NCBI GenBank assembly: GCA_011330645.1
Contig: DRQB01000083.1
Location: forward strand, 1 to 11,516
Source of the DNA: Campylobacterota bacterium
Lineage (GTDB): Bacteria; Campylobacterota; Campylobacteria; Campylobacterales; Sulfurovaceae
Length of the DNA stretch: 11,516 nucleotides
Direction: 5' to 3'
This document shows, piece by piece, positions 1 to 7,091 of this stretch. Made by a program: the position numbers and the translations under genes. How positions within the stretch are numbered: position 1 is the stretch's first letter; each line of letters begins with the position of its first letter. The notes below the pieces were generated by a model that saw nothing but the letters and a program-made list of their open reading frames with translations, had not been told where the DNA came from and did no database searches.

Positions 1-26
1 AGGGACAACCTGACTTTTTTACATAT

Positions 27-35
27 AGTATAACA
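27..35 (-). promoter_or_regulatory. Candidate extended -10 promoter downstream of nagE
   Basis: Read on the minus strand this is TGTTATACT, an extended -10 element (TGn plus TATACT). It is preceded by TT, giving the same 10-mer (TTGTTATACT) found in the divergent promoter at 3329-3338. It points out of the window, away from nagE, and could start transcription of the next minus-strand gene. No good -35 is visible. The remainder of positions 1-82 holds no gene and no clear terminator hairpin. Confidence 0.4.
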
Positions 36-82
36 AGAATGCATTAACACAGAGCTAATACAAACTTAAAAATTCTTGAGTA

Positions 83-1468
83 TCAGGAGAGGATATGTTT
101 GATATTTTCAGCCACACTTTCGGCCTTGGTACCAAGGACTATTTGTATCGTATGTTTATCTGGACGTATGACCCCTTTTGCACCTAACTTTGTAAAGGCT
201 TCATCTGGGAGATTTAGACTGTTTTTCACAGACATTCTTAGTCTGGTAATGCAGGCATCTGTACTTAGTATATTCTCTTTTCCTCCAAGTGCCAAGATAA
301 AGGCAGATGCTTCATCATTTTGACTGGTATCCGTACTTTCCTCTGAAAGTTCTATATCCATGATTTTGAGTTTGAAAAGTTTAATAGTGTAGTAGGAAGT
401 GATAAAGTAGATGAGTGCAAAGAGTAGCCCCAGCGGTAGAAGAAGTAAAGGATGTGTTGCCAATTTGTAATTAATTACATAATCAATAAAACCAGCTGAA
501 AAGCCAAAACCAGCATGGATGTCTAACAGTTGGGCTAACGCCAACGCTAGACCTGTGAGTAAGGCATGAAGTACAAAAAGCAGTGGAGCAACAAAAAGAA
601 ATAAAAATTCTAAAGGTTCAGTGATACCTGTAAGAAATGAGGTAAATGCAACCCCTGCTAAAATAGCCCCTGCTTTTTTACGATACGTTTTTGGTGTATT
701 GAGATAGATGGCATATGCCATGGCAGGCAGTCCAAACATCATTACCACATAAAAACCAGACATATAGACACCTGCTGTTTTATCACCCGCAAAGAAACGG
801 TGTAAATCTCCATTGGCTACCACTTCAACACCATCTTTGAGGTGCGTATATTCTCCTAGCTGAAACCAAAATACGGAGTTGAGTATATGGTGAAGTCCTA
901 GAGGTATGAGTAAACGGTTGAGAGTACCGTAAATAAATGTACCTACTTCACCCAGTCCTATGATAGCATTGGAAAAGGCATCAATACCTGCTTGTGCATA
1001 GTGCCAAAAATATCCTGCCAATATACCTACCCCAATAGCAGAAATGGCAGTGATAATAGGTACAAAACGTTTGCCTCCAAAAAAGCCTAAAAACTCAGGA
1101 AGCTTGATGTCATAAAAACGGTTATAAAGGGTTCCTGCCAACACACCGATGATAATACCGACAAAGACACCCATATTGACATCTTTGTCAATGCCAGCGT
1201 AAACAGCTTTGGCTATGAGGACTCCAATCGCACCAGAGAGGGCTGCCGCACCATCATTGTTTTTGGCTAGTCCATAAGCGATACCGATACCAAAGAGTAA
1301 ATCAAGATTAGAGAAGATAGCATCTCCTGCATGTTTCATGATAAGCGCTATTTGTCCATCGATAAAAGGAATATCTCCAAAACCTAATCTCAGTAATAGC
1401 GCAGCAACAGGGAGCACAGCAATAGGCGTCATCAACGCCTTTCCTATTTTTTGTAATAAGTTAAACAT
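83..1468 (-). CDS. nagE: PTS permease, N-acetylglucosamine-type Enzyme IIC-IIB (NagE-like, no IIA domain)
   Basis: Inner-membrane sugar permease of the glucose/GlcNAc PTS family, expected to import N-acetylglucosamine (or a related sugar) and phosphorylate it. The N-terminus (KALMTPIAVLPVAALLLRLG) is typical of IIC. The IIC domain (about residues 1-375) also shows GLHHILN, GITEPLEFLF and IHAGFGFSAGFIDY; the last favours GlcNAc over glucose transporters. An acidic Ser/Thr-rich linker (about 375-388) leads to IIB, with the phosphorylated cysteine at Cys406 in TDACITRLRM. E. coli NagE continues into a IIA domain; here the protein stops after IIB at 461 residues, so a separate EIIA is required. 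The ATG overlaps the end of the HPr-EI gene by 8 nt, which implies co-transcription and translational coupling. Family assignment is secure; the substrate is inferred from similarity. Confidence 0.93.
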   Translation of the reverse strand: MFNLLQKIGKALMTPIAVLPVAALLLRLGFGDIPFIDGQIALIMKHAGDAIFSNLDLLFGIGIAYGLAKNNDGAAALSGAIGVLIAKAVYAGIDKDVNMGVFVGIIIGVLAGTLYNRFYDIKLPEFLGFFGGKRFVPIITAISAIGVGILAGYFWHYAQAGIDAFSNAIIGLGEVGTFIYGTLNRLLIPLGLHHILNSVFWFQLGEYTHLKDGVEVVANGDLHRFFAGDKTAGVYMSGFYVVMMFGLPAMAYAIYLNTPKTYRKKAGAILAGVAFTSFLTGITEPLEFLFLFVAPLLFVLHALLTGLALALAQLLDIHAGFGFSAGFIDYVINYKLATHPLLLLPLGLLFALIYFITSYYTIKLFKLKIMDIELSEESTDTSQNDEASAFILALGGKENILSTDACITRLRMSVKNSLNLPDEAFTKLGAKGVIRPDKHTIQIVLGTKAESVAENIKHILS

Positions 1469-3287
1469 GACGTATTGTTTCCTTTGTTTGGGCTACACTT
1501 TTGGGCGTAACAGAGAGTGTGGTGTAACCCAGTTCTATGAGGGTAGGTATCGCTTCAGTATTTGCAGCAAGTTCTCCACAAATGCTGACAGGTTTTGTCA
1601 CGTGTTTGACAATGTGTGAAAGTGCTGTAAAGATAACAGGAGACAGTGTGTCAACTTTTAGTGTAGGATGTGTTCTTTCTATGGCAAAAAGGTATTGGAG
1701 AAGATCATTGGTGCCTATGGAGTAAAAATCTACTACTGCATCAAATGCTTCTAGTGCGAACAAGACAGAAGGTACTTCTATCATCATCCCAAAGAGAATA
1801 GCATCACTTTGCAGTTGATATTTGTGTGCAACTTCTAAGGCAAAAGCCTTTGCATGAGTAAACTCTTCAACCGAGGAGACCATAGGAAACATAATCTTAA
1901 TCGCTTTGCCTTTTGCAGCAAGAAAGATAGCATGGAGTTGTTCTTCAAGTATTTCGGGATGGCTTTGAAAAAGACGCACCCCACGTATGCCTAAAAATGG
2001 ATTGGCTTCTTGCGGAAGTGGGATATACGGTAAAGCTTTATCTCCTCCTATATCAAGGGTTCTGACCGTAATATCATCAAAGAGTGAAAAGATATCTGCA
2101 TAAGCTTTTGTTTGTCTTTCAAGTGTAGGTTTTTTCTTTGTAAATAAAAATTCCGTACGTAGAAGACCAATGCCTTCCGCTCCTGATTCTTTCGCCAACG
2201 TTGCAGAGGGGACATCTGTGACATTGGCGTAGACGTGAATGGTTTTTTGCTTCTGTGTTTGTGCAGCTTCAAAACGTTTTGCCTGTAATTGTATGGCTTC
2301 TTTTTCATAAGAAGCTTTCACACGTTTTGCATTTTCTAAATCTTCTGCCAAGGGTTGGCTTACGAGAACTGCAGCATAGGTGTCTAGGATGACTTGTTCT
2401 GAAGTATCTAGAATTGTCGCTGGAAGTATCAGCGAAGTGATACCTGAAGCACGGAGCAAAATAGCGGTATGCGAAGTCAGTGAACTCTGTTTGAGTATGA
2501 CACCTTGCACACTACTTTTTTCTAGTTGTGCGATGTCGCTTGGCAGTAGATCATCAGCTACTAAAATAAAAGCCTCTGAAGGCAAGGCTGTATGATAGCT
2601 ATATCCCAGATTTGATTTGACTAAACGCAGTAAATCCTGGTAGTCCACTGCTTTACTTTCAAGTGTCGTCCCTTTAAGGGTTTGTATTTCTGTTTCTATG
2701 AGTTCAGAAAATGTTTCTATGTCCTGCGCTTGTGCGCTGAGTTGTAAAAGAAGTTCCTTTTGCGCCAAATAAATGTCTGCGGTGTCACTTGGATGATGTG
2801 CTTCATAACGCTCTGTCAAGATAGAGACAGCATGTACCACTGAACCCTGAAATGTAGCATCACTTTCTTGGTATACTTCTTTTTGTGTATAGTGGTACAA
2901 TGGGGCAATGGCTATCCCCTGATAGATGCTTTCTCCTTTAGCTATTTTCCCTCTATATGAATGGGTAGTGTTTATATTTTTTTCTACTTCTTTATCTTCT
3001 TGCATAAGGGCTAAAAAAGTGTGTGTGAGTTTTTCTTGTGCTTGGGGTGCATCTTTCCCTTTGAACTCAATGAGAAAATGATCTCCTTTCTCTAGCCCAA
3101 GAGATAGTAGGGCATTGACTGCTTTCGCACTGACTGCTTGCTTGTGATATATCGCTTGGATGTCACAATCAAATTTTTTAGCTTCAGAGACAAATTTAGC
3201 TACAGGACGCAGGTGAAATCCATTACTTGATGTGATGGTCAATGTACTTGTCAATGGTTTAGAAAAAAGGTTTTTAAAAAATTGCAT
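1461..3287 (-). CDS. ptsI: HPr-Enzyme I fusion, PEP-protein phosphotransferase of the PTS
   Basis: Cytoplasmic phosphoryl donor of the PTS: it takes phosphate from PEP and passes it through its HPr domain to an EIIA. Residues about 14-95 are HPr, with active-site His25 and Arg27 in GFHLRPVAKF. The position of regulatory Ser46 of Gram-positive HPr is Ala (SAKAVNALLSLG). Enzyme I follows from about residue 112: phospho-His273 in LTSHTAI, the PEP-binding motif GIGLLRTEFLF (Arg377), LDIGGDKALPY, NPFLGIRGVRLF, SIGTNDLLQY, and catalytic Cys570 in SICGELAAN. At 608 residues it fits HPr plus a slightly short EI. All catalytic residues are present. Pseudomonas NagF has an additional N-terminal EIIA, which is absent here: only about 14 residues precede HPr. 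The ribosome-binding site is weak (AAAGA about 6 nt upstream). It is first in the operon with nagE and reads from the divergent palindromic promoter. Confidence 0.95.
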   Translation of the reverse strand: MQFFKNLFSKPLTSTLTITSSNGFHLRPVAKFVSEAKKFDCDIQAIYHKQAVSAKAVNALLSLGLEKGDHFLIEFKGKDAPQAQEKLTHTFLALMQEDKEVEKNINTTHSYRGKIAKGESIYQGIAIAPLYHYTQKEVYQESDATFQGSVVHAVSILTERYEAHHPSDTADIYLAQKELLLQLSAQAQDIETFSELIETEIQTLKGTTLESKAVDYQDLLRLVKSNLGYSYHTALPSEAFILVADDLLPSDIAQLEKSSVQGVILKQSSLTSHTAILLRASGITSLILPATILDTSEQVILDTYAAVLVSQPLAEDLENAKRVKASYEKEAIQLQAKRFEAAQTQKQKTIHVYANVTDVPSATLAKESGAEGIGLLRTEFLFTKKKPTLERQTKAYADIFSLFDDITVRTLDIGGDKALPYIPLPQEANPFLGIRGVRLFQSHPEILEEQLHAIFLAAKGKAIKIMFPMVSSVEEFTHAKAFALEVAHKYQLQSDAILFGMMIEVPSVLFALEAFDAVVDFYSIGTNDLLQYLFAIERTHPTLKVDTLSPVIFTALSHIVKHVTKPVSICGELAANTEAIPTLIELGYTTLSVTPKSVAQTKETIRHV

Positions 3288-3314
3288 TTGAGTCTTTTTA
3301 TTTTTATAATTTAG

Positions 3315-3323
3315 AGTATATCA
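3315..3323 (-). promoter_or_regulatory. Extended -10 promoter for the HPr-EI/nagE operon
   Basis: On the minus strand this reads TGATATACT, again TGn plus TATACT, in the mirror position of the plus-strand promoter. Transcription would start near 3308, about 21 nt upstream of the HPr-EI ATG. The two -10 hexamers are only 12 bp apart, so RNA polymerase probably cannot occupy both at once. Confidence 0.6.
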
Positions 3324-3329
3324 AATCTT

Positions 3330-3338
3330 TGTTATACT
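3330..3338 (+). promoter_or_regulatory. Extended -10 promoter for the AAA+ ATPase gene
   Basis: TGTTATACT matches the extended -10 pattern TGnTATAAT with one change. A weak -35-like TTTAGA lies at 3310-3315, 17 nt upstream of the hexamer, and overlaps the -10 of the opposing promoter. Transcription would start near 3345, about 23 nt before the TTG start codon. Confidence 0.6.
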
Positions 3339-3356
3339 CAAAATTATTTCCATGAC

Positions 3357-3360
3357 GAGG
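3357..3360 (+). promoter_or_regulatory. Ribosome-binding site fixing the TTG start
   Basis: GAGG lies 7 nt before TTG 3368. The two upstream ATGs (3352 and 3361) share another frame that ends at a TAA near 3382, so they cannot start this protein. Confidence 0.6.
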
Positions 3361-3367
3361 ATGACGA

Positions 3368-5101
3368 TTGAAATACCTTATTAATTTTATAGAAGCAAAA
3401 GATGTGAGTAAAACACTGATATATAAACACCTCAAATGTACCAAAGGTGAAGTACAACTGATACAGTATGTTTGTCAGCGTTATGTAAAAGGACTAGAAG
3501 AGGTTCCTGTGCTTGAAATGTTACGAGATAATTTTTCTGATGATTCTTACAGTTATTTAAAAAAACTTTCATTGGTAAAAAATCTTTTAGATTTGGGTTG
3601 GCTTATCCAGATGAGTTTTGGACAAATCAAAGCGCATGAAACATCACAATTAGAACTTTTAGGCACATCTGTAACCCCTAGTATTTCTTTATTGCGATTA
3701 CTTGAAGAGGGTTCCCTTGAAATCTTTTTACCAGAAGTTAAACCTTATACTGACCATTTGGAATACCTACAAGATCAGTTTGATATGGTGTCTCTTTTGC
3801 ATAAAATTGCCACCTTTAAACAGGGATTTGCGGATAACTCATTAAGTATAGGACGTTTGAAAAACAAGTTGACACTTTTGACCACACGAATAGAAGAACG
3901 TGTAAAAATGACACAGACTCCTATTGTTGTAGAAGAATTTTTTAAAGAGAAAGAACTTGATGAAAAAGAAAAGCGCATTTTTTTGGCATTGCTAAAGGAA
4001 GAATATTCTGGAGGAGAGGGGCAATTTAGAGATATGAATACCCTCATTGAACTCATAAGTTTTGATGAATATGAAAAAATAAAAAACCGTGCCTTGCTTG
4101 AGGAGGGTGCAAAACTGATTACCGAAGAGATTATAGATTACGAAGAGATACTCAATATGTTTGGAGGCGTAAGTCGCTCTTTTTACCTCCAAGAAGAAGT
4201 CATGCAACGGATTATTCATCCTAAGAAGAAGAAAAAAGTAGCCAAACTCAAACTCAATGAACTTGTAGAAGAACAAGAACTTTTTGAATACTTGAAACCT
4301 ACAAGTACACTCGATGATGTTGTCCTGCATCCTAAAACGAGAGAGACACTGAACAATGTTGTCAAACAGGTTGACAAAGAAGTTTTTAAAAAGTTAAGGG
4401 AATGGGGCATAAAGGATAAACGTAAAGGCATTGATGCACGTATTATTTTTTATGGTGCCGCGGGGACAGGGAAGACAATGACGGCTATGTCTTTGGCAAA
4501 AACACTGAAACGTCCAATCTTGTCATTTGATTGTTCCAAGATATTATCAATGTATGTGGGAGAGAGTGAAAAAAATGTACGTAAAATATTTGATGATTTT
4601 AAAGAGCTTAGTAAAAAAGCGAAGGTAGATCCTATACTCCTTTTAAACGAAGCGGATCAGTTTTTATCTTCACGTTCACAAGGTGCAGGGAGCTCTGCAG
4701 ATAAAATGCATAACCAAATGCAAAATATTTTTTTAGAGCAGATAGAAAAGTTTGAGGGTATCCTCATCGCCACGACCAATCTACTTGGTAACATAGACAA
4801 AGCTTTTTCACGCCGCTTTAACTACAAGATAGAGTTTAAAAAACCAGGAAAAAAACAGCGTTTGAGACTCTGGCAGTTTATGCTTCCTGAGAATGCAGAC
4901 TATGATGAGCGTTTCGATATGAAAGAGTTAGCCAAACATGAACTTACGGGAGGGCAGATTAATTTGATTATTAAGAATACAGCTTATAAAGTAGCTGTAA
5001 GAGAAGAGTCAGTATTTTCCAACCAAGACTTTTTAGAAGAGATAGAAAAAGAGTTGGGGTCTAGTTTTGAAGGCAGTAAAAGTATGGGATTCAAAATCTA
5101 A
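3368..5101 (+). CDS. AAA+ ATPase with uncharacterised N-terminal region and Asn-variant Walker B
   Basis: Predicted cytoplasmic ATPase of the classical AAA family (COG0464-like) that would remodel or unfold a protein partner; the partner is unknown. The AAA domain occupies about residues 315-575: Walker A GAAGTGKT with Lys369, Walker B region ILLLNEADQF with Asn427-Glu428 (Asn replaces the usual Asp), sensor 1 Asn471 in IATTN, and arginines 482-483 in AFSRRF as likely arginine fingers. The first 310 residues are helical and charged, with a possible winged-helix-like stretch near residues 55-85, and match no family I recognise. No signal peptide or membrane segment is seen. The start is TTG: an in-frame TGA lies just upstream (3362-3364), GAGG sits 7 nt before it, and the next in-frame ATG is 50 codons in. 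It is followed 1 nt after its stop by the next gene, so it probably starts an operon. Confidence 0.85.
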   Translation: MKYLINFIEAKDVSKTLIYKHLKCTKGEVQLIQYVCQRYVKGLEEVPVLEMLRDNFSDDSYSYLKKLSLVKNLLDLGWLIQMSFGQIKAHETSQLELLGTSVTPSISLLRLLEEGSLEIFLPEVKPYTDHLEYLQDQFDMVSLLHKIATFKQGFADNSLSIGRLKNKLTLLTTRIEERVKMTQTPIVVEEFFKEKELDEKEKRIFLALLKEEYSGGEGQFRDMNTLIELISFDEYEKIKNRALLEEGAKLITEEIIDYEEILNMFGGVSRSFYLQEEVMQRIIHPKKKKKVAKLKLNELVEEQELFEYLKPTSTLDDVVLHPKTRETLNNVVKQVDKEVFKKLREWGIKDKRKGIDARIIFYGAAGTGKTMTAMSLAKTLKRPILSFDCSKILSMYVGESEKNVRKIFDDFKELSKKAKVDPILLLNEADQFLSSRSQGAGSSADKMHNQMQNIFLEQIEKFEGILIATTNLLGNIDKAFSRRFNYKIEFKKPGKKQRLRLWQFMLPENADYDERFDMKELAKHELTGGQINLIIKNTAYKVAVREESVFSNQDFLEEIEKELGSSFEGSKSMGFKI

Positions 5102-5102
5102 A

Positions 5103-5645
5103 ATGCAAAAAATTTTGGTACTTTCAAGTGTATTTTTGACAGCACTTTTAGGCTCTTTTTATCCTTCTGTACTTCCTGTGATTGCAGTCCTCTCTTTAGG
5201 GGTATTGGGCTATGTTGTCTGGGGCTATAGACAAAAAGGTTTTCAGCCTCAAAGTGATACCTATAAAGCCTTAGAAAAAATCAAAAAGAAACGCCATAAA
5301 ATAGAAAAAAACAAGCATAAGCATATCAATGATCAAATTGCCTATATTCAAGAAGTATGGGGATATACAAAAGAACAGGAAAAAGTGATAGAACAATTCA
5401 TAGAAGGCCGTGTCTATAGTGAAATGTATAATAAGCTTACCGCATCACTTTTCCCTCAAATCATCACATTGATAGACAATTGTAATGCGCGGGGTCAGAA
5501 GGGATGTAAAAGAGAAGTCTCCAAACGTTTAAGGGAGCTGACACTTTTAATGAAAGAAGAACTAAAGAAGAAAAAATCACAAAGTTCTGAGAGTTTTGAA
5601 ACTAGCTTGGAAGTCTATGATCAACTTTTGTTAGGGGTGAAGTAA
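5103..5645 (+). CDS. Small membrane-anchored basic protein, function unknown
   Basis: I do not recognise this 180-residue protein. It opens with a strongly hydrophobic stretch, about residues 1-41, that can form a two-helix membrane hairpin (around 3-19 and 22-40). A highly basic, probably coiled segment follows (roughly residues 55-80, rich in Lys and His), then a mixed helical region with a Cys pair (NCNARGQKGCKRE) and a Lys-rich stretch near the C-terminus. The positive charge after the hairpin suggests that the long soluble part is cytoplasmic, where it could meet the AAA+ protein. ATG 5103 is chosen because it lies 1 nt after the upstream stop and begins directly with the membrane segment. 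An in-frame TTG at 5067 would add 12 polar residues and overlap the ATPase gene. No strong Shine-Dalgarno is seen, so translational coupling is likely. Confidence 0.75.
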   Translation: MQKILVLSSVFLTALLGSFYPSVLPVIAVLSLGVLGYVVWGYRQKGFQPQSDTYKALEKIKKKRHKIEKNKHKHINDQIAYIQEVWGYTKEQEKVIEQFIEGRVYSEMYNKLTASLFPQIITLIDNCNARGQKGCKREVSKRLRELTLLMKEELKKKKSQSSESFETSLEVYDQLLLGVK

Positions 5646-5701
5646 TATTCAAGTAATTTTTCTTTTATAAGATACGGGAAACTATCTAGGAAGGCAGAAT
5701 T

Positions 5702-7087
5702 ATGAAAATAAAATACTCAAACTTACTCGTGGGGTTACTCTTACCTCTCACAACAATCTATGCAGCAGAAGTCTCACTTACTCCACCAAATGCAAAACCT
5801 GGTGAATGTTATGCCAGAGTCATGTCTCCCGCCAAATATGAAAATGTAGAAGAAAAGGTTATGGTAAAGGAACCTACAGAAGAGATAAGTATCATCCCTG
5901 CACAATACGAAACTGTGGAAAAACAAATAGTCGTTGTACCAGAGAGTAAAAAACTTATTCCTGTACCAGCAAAATATAAAGAAATGATTGAAACGATTGA
6001 AGTGAAACCTGCTTCAAGAGTCTGGAAAACTTCATTGAAAAAAAGAGCATTGCCTGTGAGTCAAGCATTGTTAGATGCCATTAAAGCACAGGGTGTTGAC
6101 TTAGATAAGGCAGTAGCCAATACATGTTATAAAGAATATTTTCAGCCTGCTACATATAAAGTTGAGACAGAAGATTTGATTGTCCAAAATGAGCGCAATG
6201 AAACAGAAGTTATTCCTGCAACGTTTGAGACAAAAGAACAAGAAATCGAAGTAATTCCTCCTTCAAAAAAAGTGGTACAAGTGCCTCCTCAATATGAATA
6301 TGTTGAAGAAAAAGTATTGATAGAAGAAGCAAAAACAGTATGGAAAAAAGGTCAAAACCCTGCACAAAAACTTTCTGGTGCTACGGGTGAAATTATGTGT
6401 CTTGTTAAAGTACCTGCAAAATATAAAACGATTAAAAAACTTGTGGTGAAAAGTCCAGCAAAAACAGAAGTGCAGGAAATCCCTGCAGATATCAAGAGTG
6501 TTAAAGTGAAACATCTTGTTTCTGCGCCTAAGATAAAGCATACACTTATCCCTGCTGTACATAAAACTATCGAAAAGCAAGTACCAGATACTGCAGCATC
6601 GTTTATGTGGACAGATGCCAAAACAGGTGCAGATAAACCATGGAGATTTACAGGGCATATGATTTGTCTGGTAGAAACACCTGCTGTGACAAAAGATGTA
6701 AAAAAAGTAGTACTTGATACGCCAGCAACAGTGAAAGAAGAAGTGATTCCTGCAGTCTATAAAACCGTGAAAGTAGAGAAGCTTGTGAGTGAAGCAAAAG
6801 AGATTAAAAAACCAATAGAAGCAGAATACAAAATGGTCGAAAAACGTAAAAAACTTGCAAGTACACATGTGGGTTGGAAACGTATTTTATGTCAAACAAA
6901 CATGACTAAAGATGTGATTAAGAAAATTCAAACGGCACTGAATGAAAAGTCATACCATACAGGTAAACCAGATGGTGTACTTGGTCGCGGTACAAGAAAT
7001 GCTTTAGAACGCTACCAGAAAGACAATGCTCTTGCTACCGGTGGTATTACATATGAAACATTAGGCTCTCTTAATATAGAGTTGTAA
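5702..7087 (+). CDS. Secreted four-repeat protein with C-terminal peptidoglycan-binding domain
   Basis: Predicted exported cell-wall protein. Residues 1-21 look like a Sec signal peptide (basic start, hydrophobic core, cleavage near IYA-AE). Four long repeats follow, each opening with Cys and closing with Trp: Cys36-Trp108, Cys142-Trp214, Cys233-Trp303, Cys322-Trp392 (spacings 72, 72, 70, 70). Each repeat carries about three short motifs of the type IPAxYKxVxxxVxVxxP, suggesting extended beta structure. A fifth Cys (397) opens the C-terminal part. Residues 403-461 resemble a PG_binding_1 domain (IQTALNEKSYHTGKPDGVLGRGTRNALERYQ), which would hold the protein to peptidoglycan. No catalytic domain is visible, so the role is probably structural or adhesive. 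AGGAAGG lies 7 nt before the ATG. The gene follows the membrane-protein gene by 56 nt, perhaps in the same operon. Confidence 0.85.
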   Translation: MKIKYSNLLVGLLLPLTTIYAAEVSLTPPNAKPGECYARVMSPAKYENVEEKVMVKEPTEEISIIPAQYETVEKQIVVVPESKKLIPVPAKYKEMIETIEVKPASRVWKTSLKKRALPVSQALLDAIKAQGVDLDKAVANTCYKEYFQPATYKVETEDLIVQNERNETEVIPATFETKEQEIEVIPPSKKVVQVPPQYEYVEEKVLIEEAKTVWKKGQNPAQKLSGATGEIMCLVKVPAKYKTIKKLVVKSPAKTEVQEIPADIKSVKVKHLVSAPKIKHTLIPAVHKTIEKQVPDTAASFMWTDAKTGADKPWRFTGHMICLVETPAVTKDVKKVVLDTPATVKEEVIPAVYKTVKVEKLVSEAKEIKKPIEAEYKMVEKRKKLASTHVGWKRILCQTNMTKDVIKKIQTALNEKSYHTGKPDGVLGRGTRNALERYQKDNALATGGITYETLGSLNIEL

Positions 7088-7091
7088 ATGC

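Larger units (their letters stand above)
3306..3347. repeat. 42-bp near-perfect palindrome in the divergent promoter region
   Basis: The 15-nt arms ATAATTTAGAGTATA (3306-3320) and TATACTCAAAATTAT (3333-3347) are inverted copies with one mismatch. The 12 nt between them continue the symmetry (CAAA at 3322-3325 against TTTG at 3328-3331). In all, 18 of the 20 pairs outside the central TC match. The two mismatches are 3313/3340 and 3321/3332. It lies between divergent genes, so it is more likely an operator or symmetric promoter than a terminator. Confidence 0.85.

Noticed and set aside
38..45. AATGCATT palindrome downstream of nagE
   Set aside because: Only 8 bp, AT-rich and with no loop or T-tract, so it is not a terminator and is expected by chance.
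99..323. Open frame on the plus strand opposite the nagE IIB region
   Set aside because: It is antisense to a clear IIB domain with the active cysteine. It has no ribosome-binding site and no family resemblance.
3992..4330. Minus-strand open frame of 112 codons inside the ATPase gene
   Set aside because: Shadow of AT-rich coding sequence; Phe/Tyr-rich and without any recognisable motif.
5067..5102. Upstream TTG start for the small membrane protein
   Set aside because: It would overlap the ATPase gene by 35 nt and put 12 polar residues before the membrane hairpin. ATG 5103, 1 nt after the upstream stop, fits better, though TTG is not excluded.
6263..6868. 201-codon open frame on the minus strand across the repeat-protein gene
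   Set aside because: It is the mirror of a Lys- and Glu-rich coding region and yields an implausible Phe/Cys/His-rich protein. The plus-strand gene has a signal peptide, repeats and a recognised domain.
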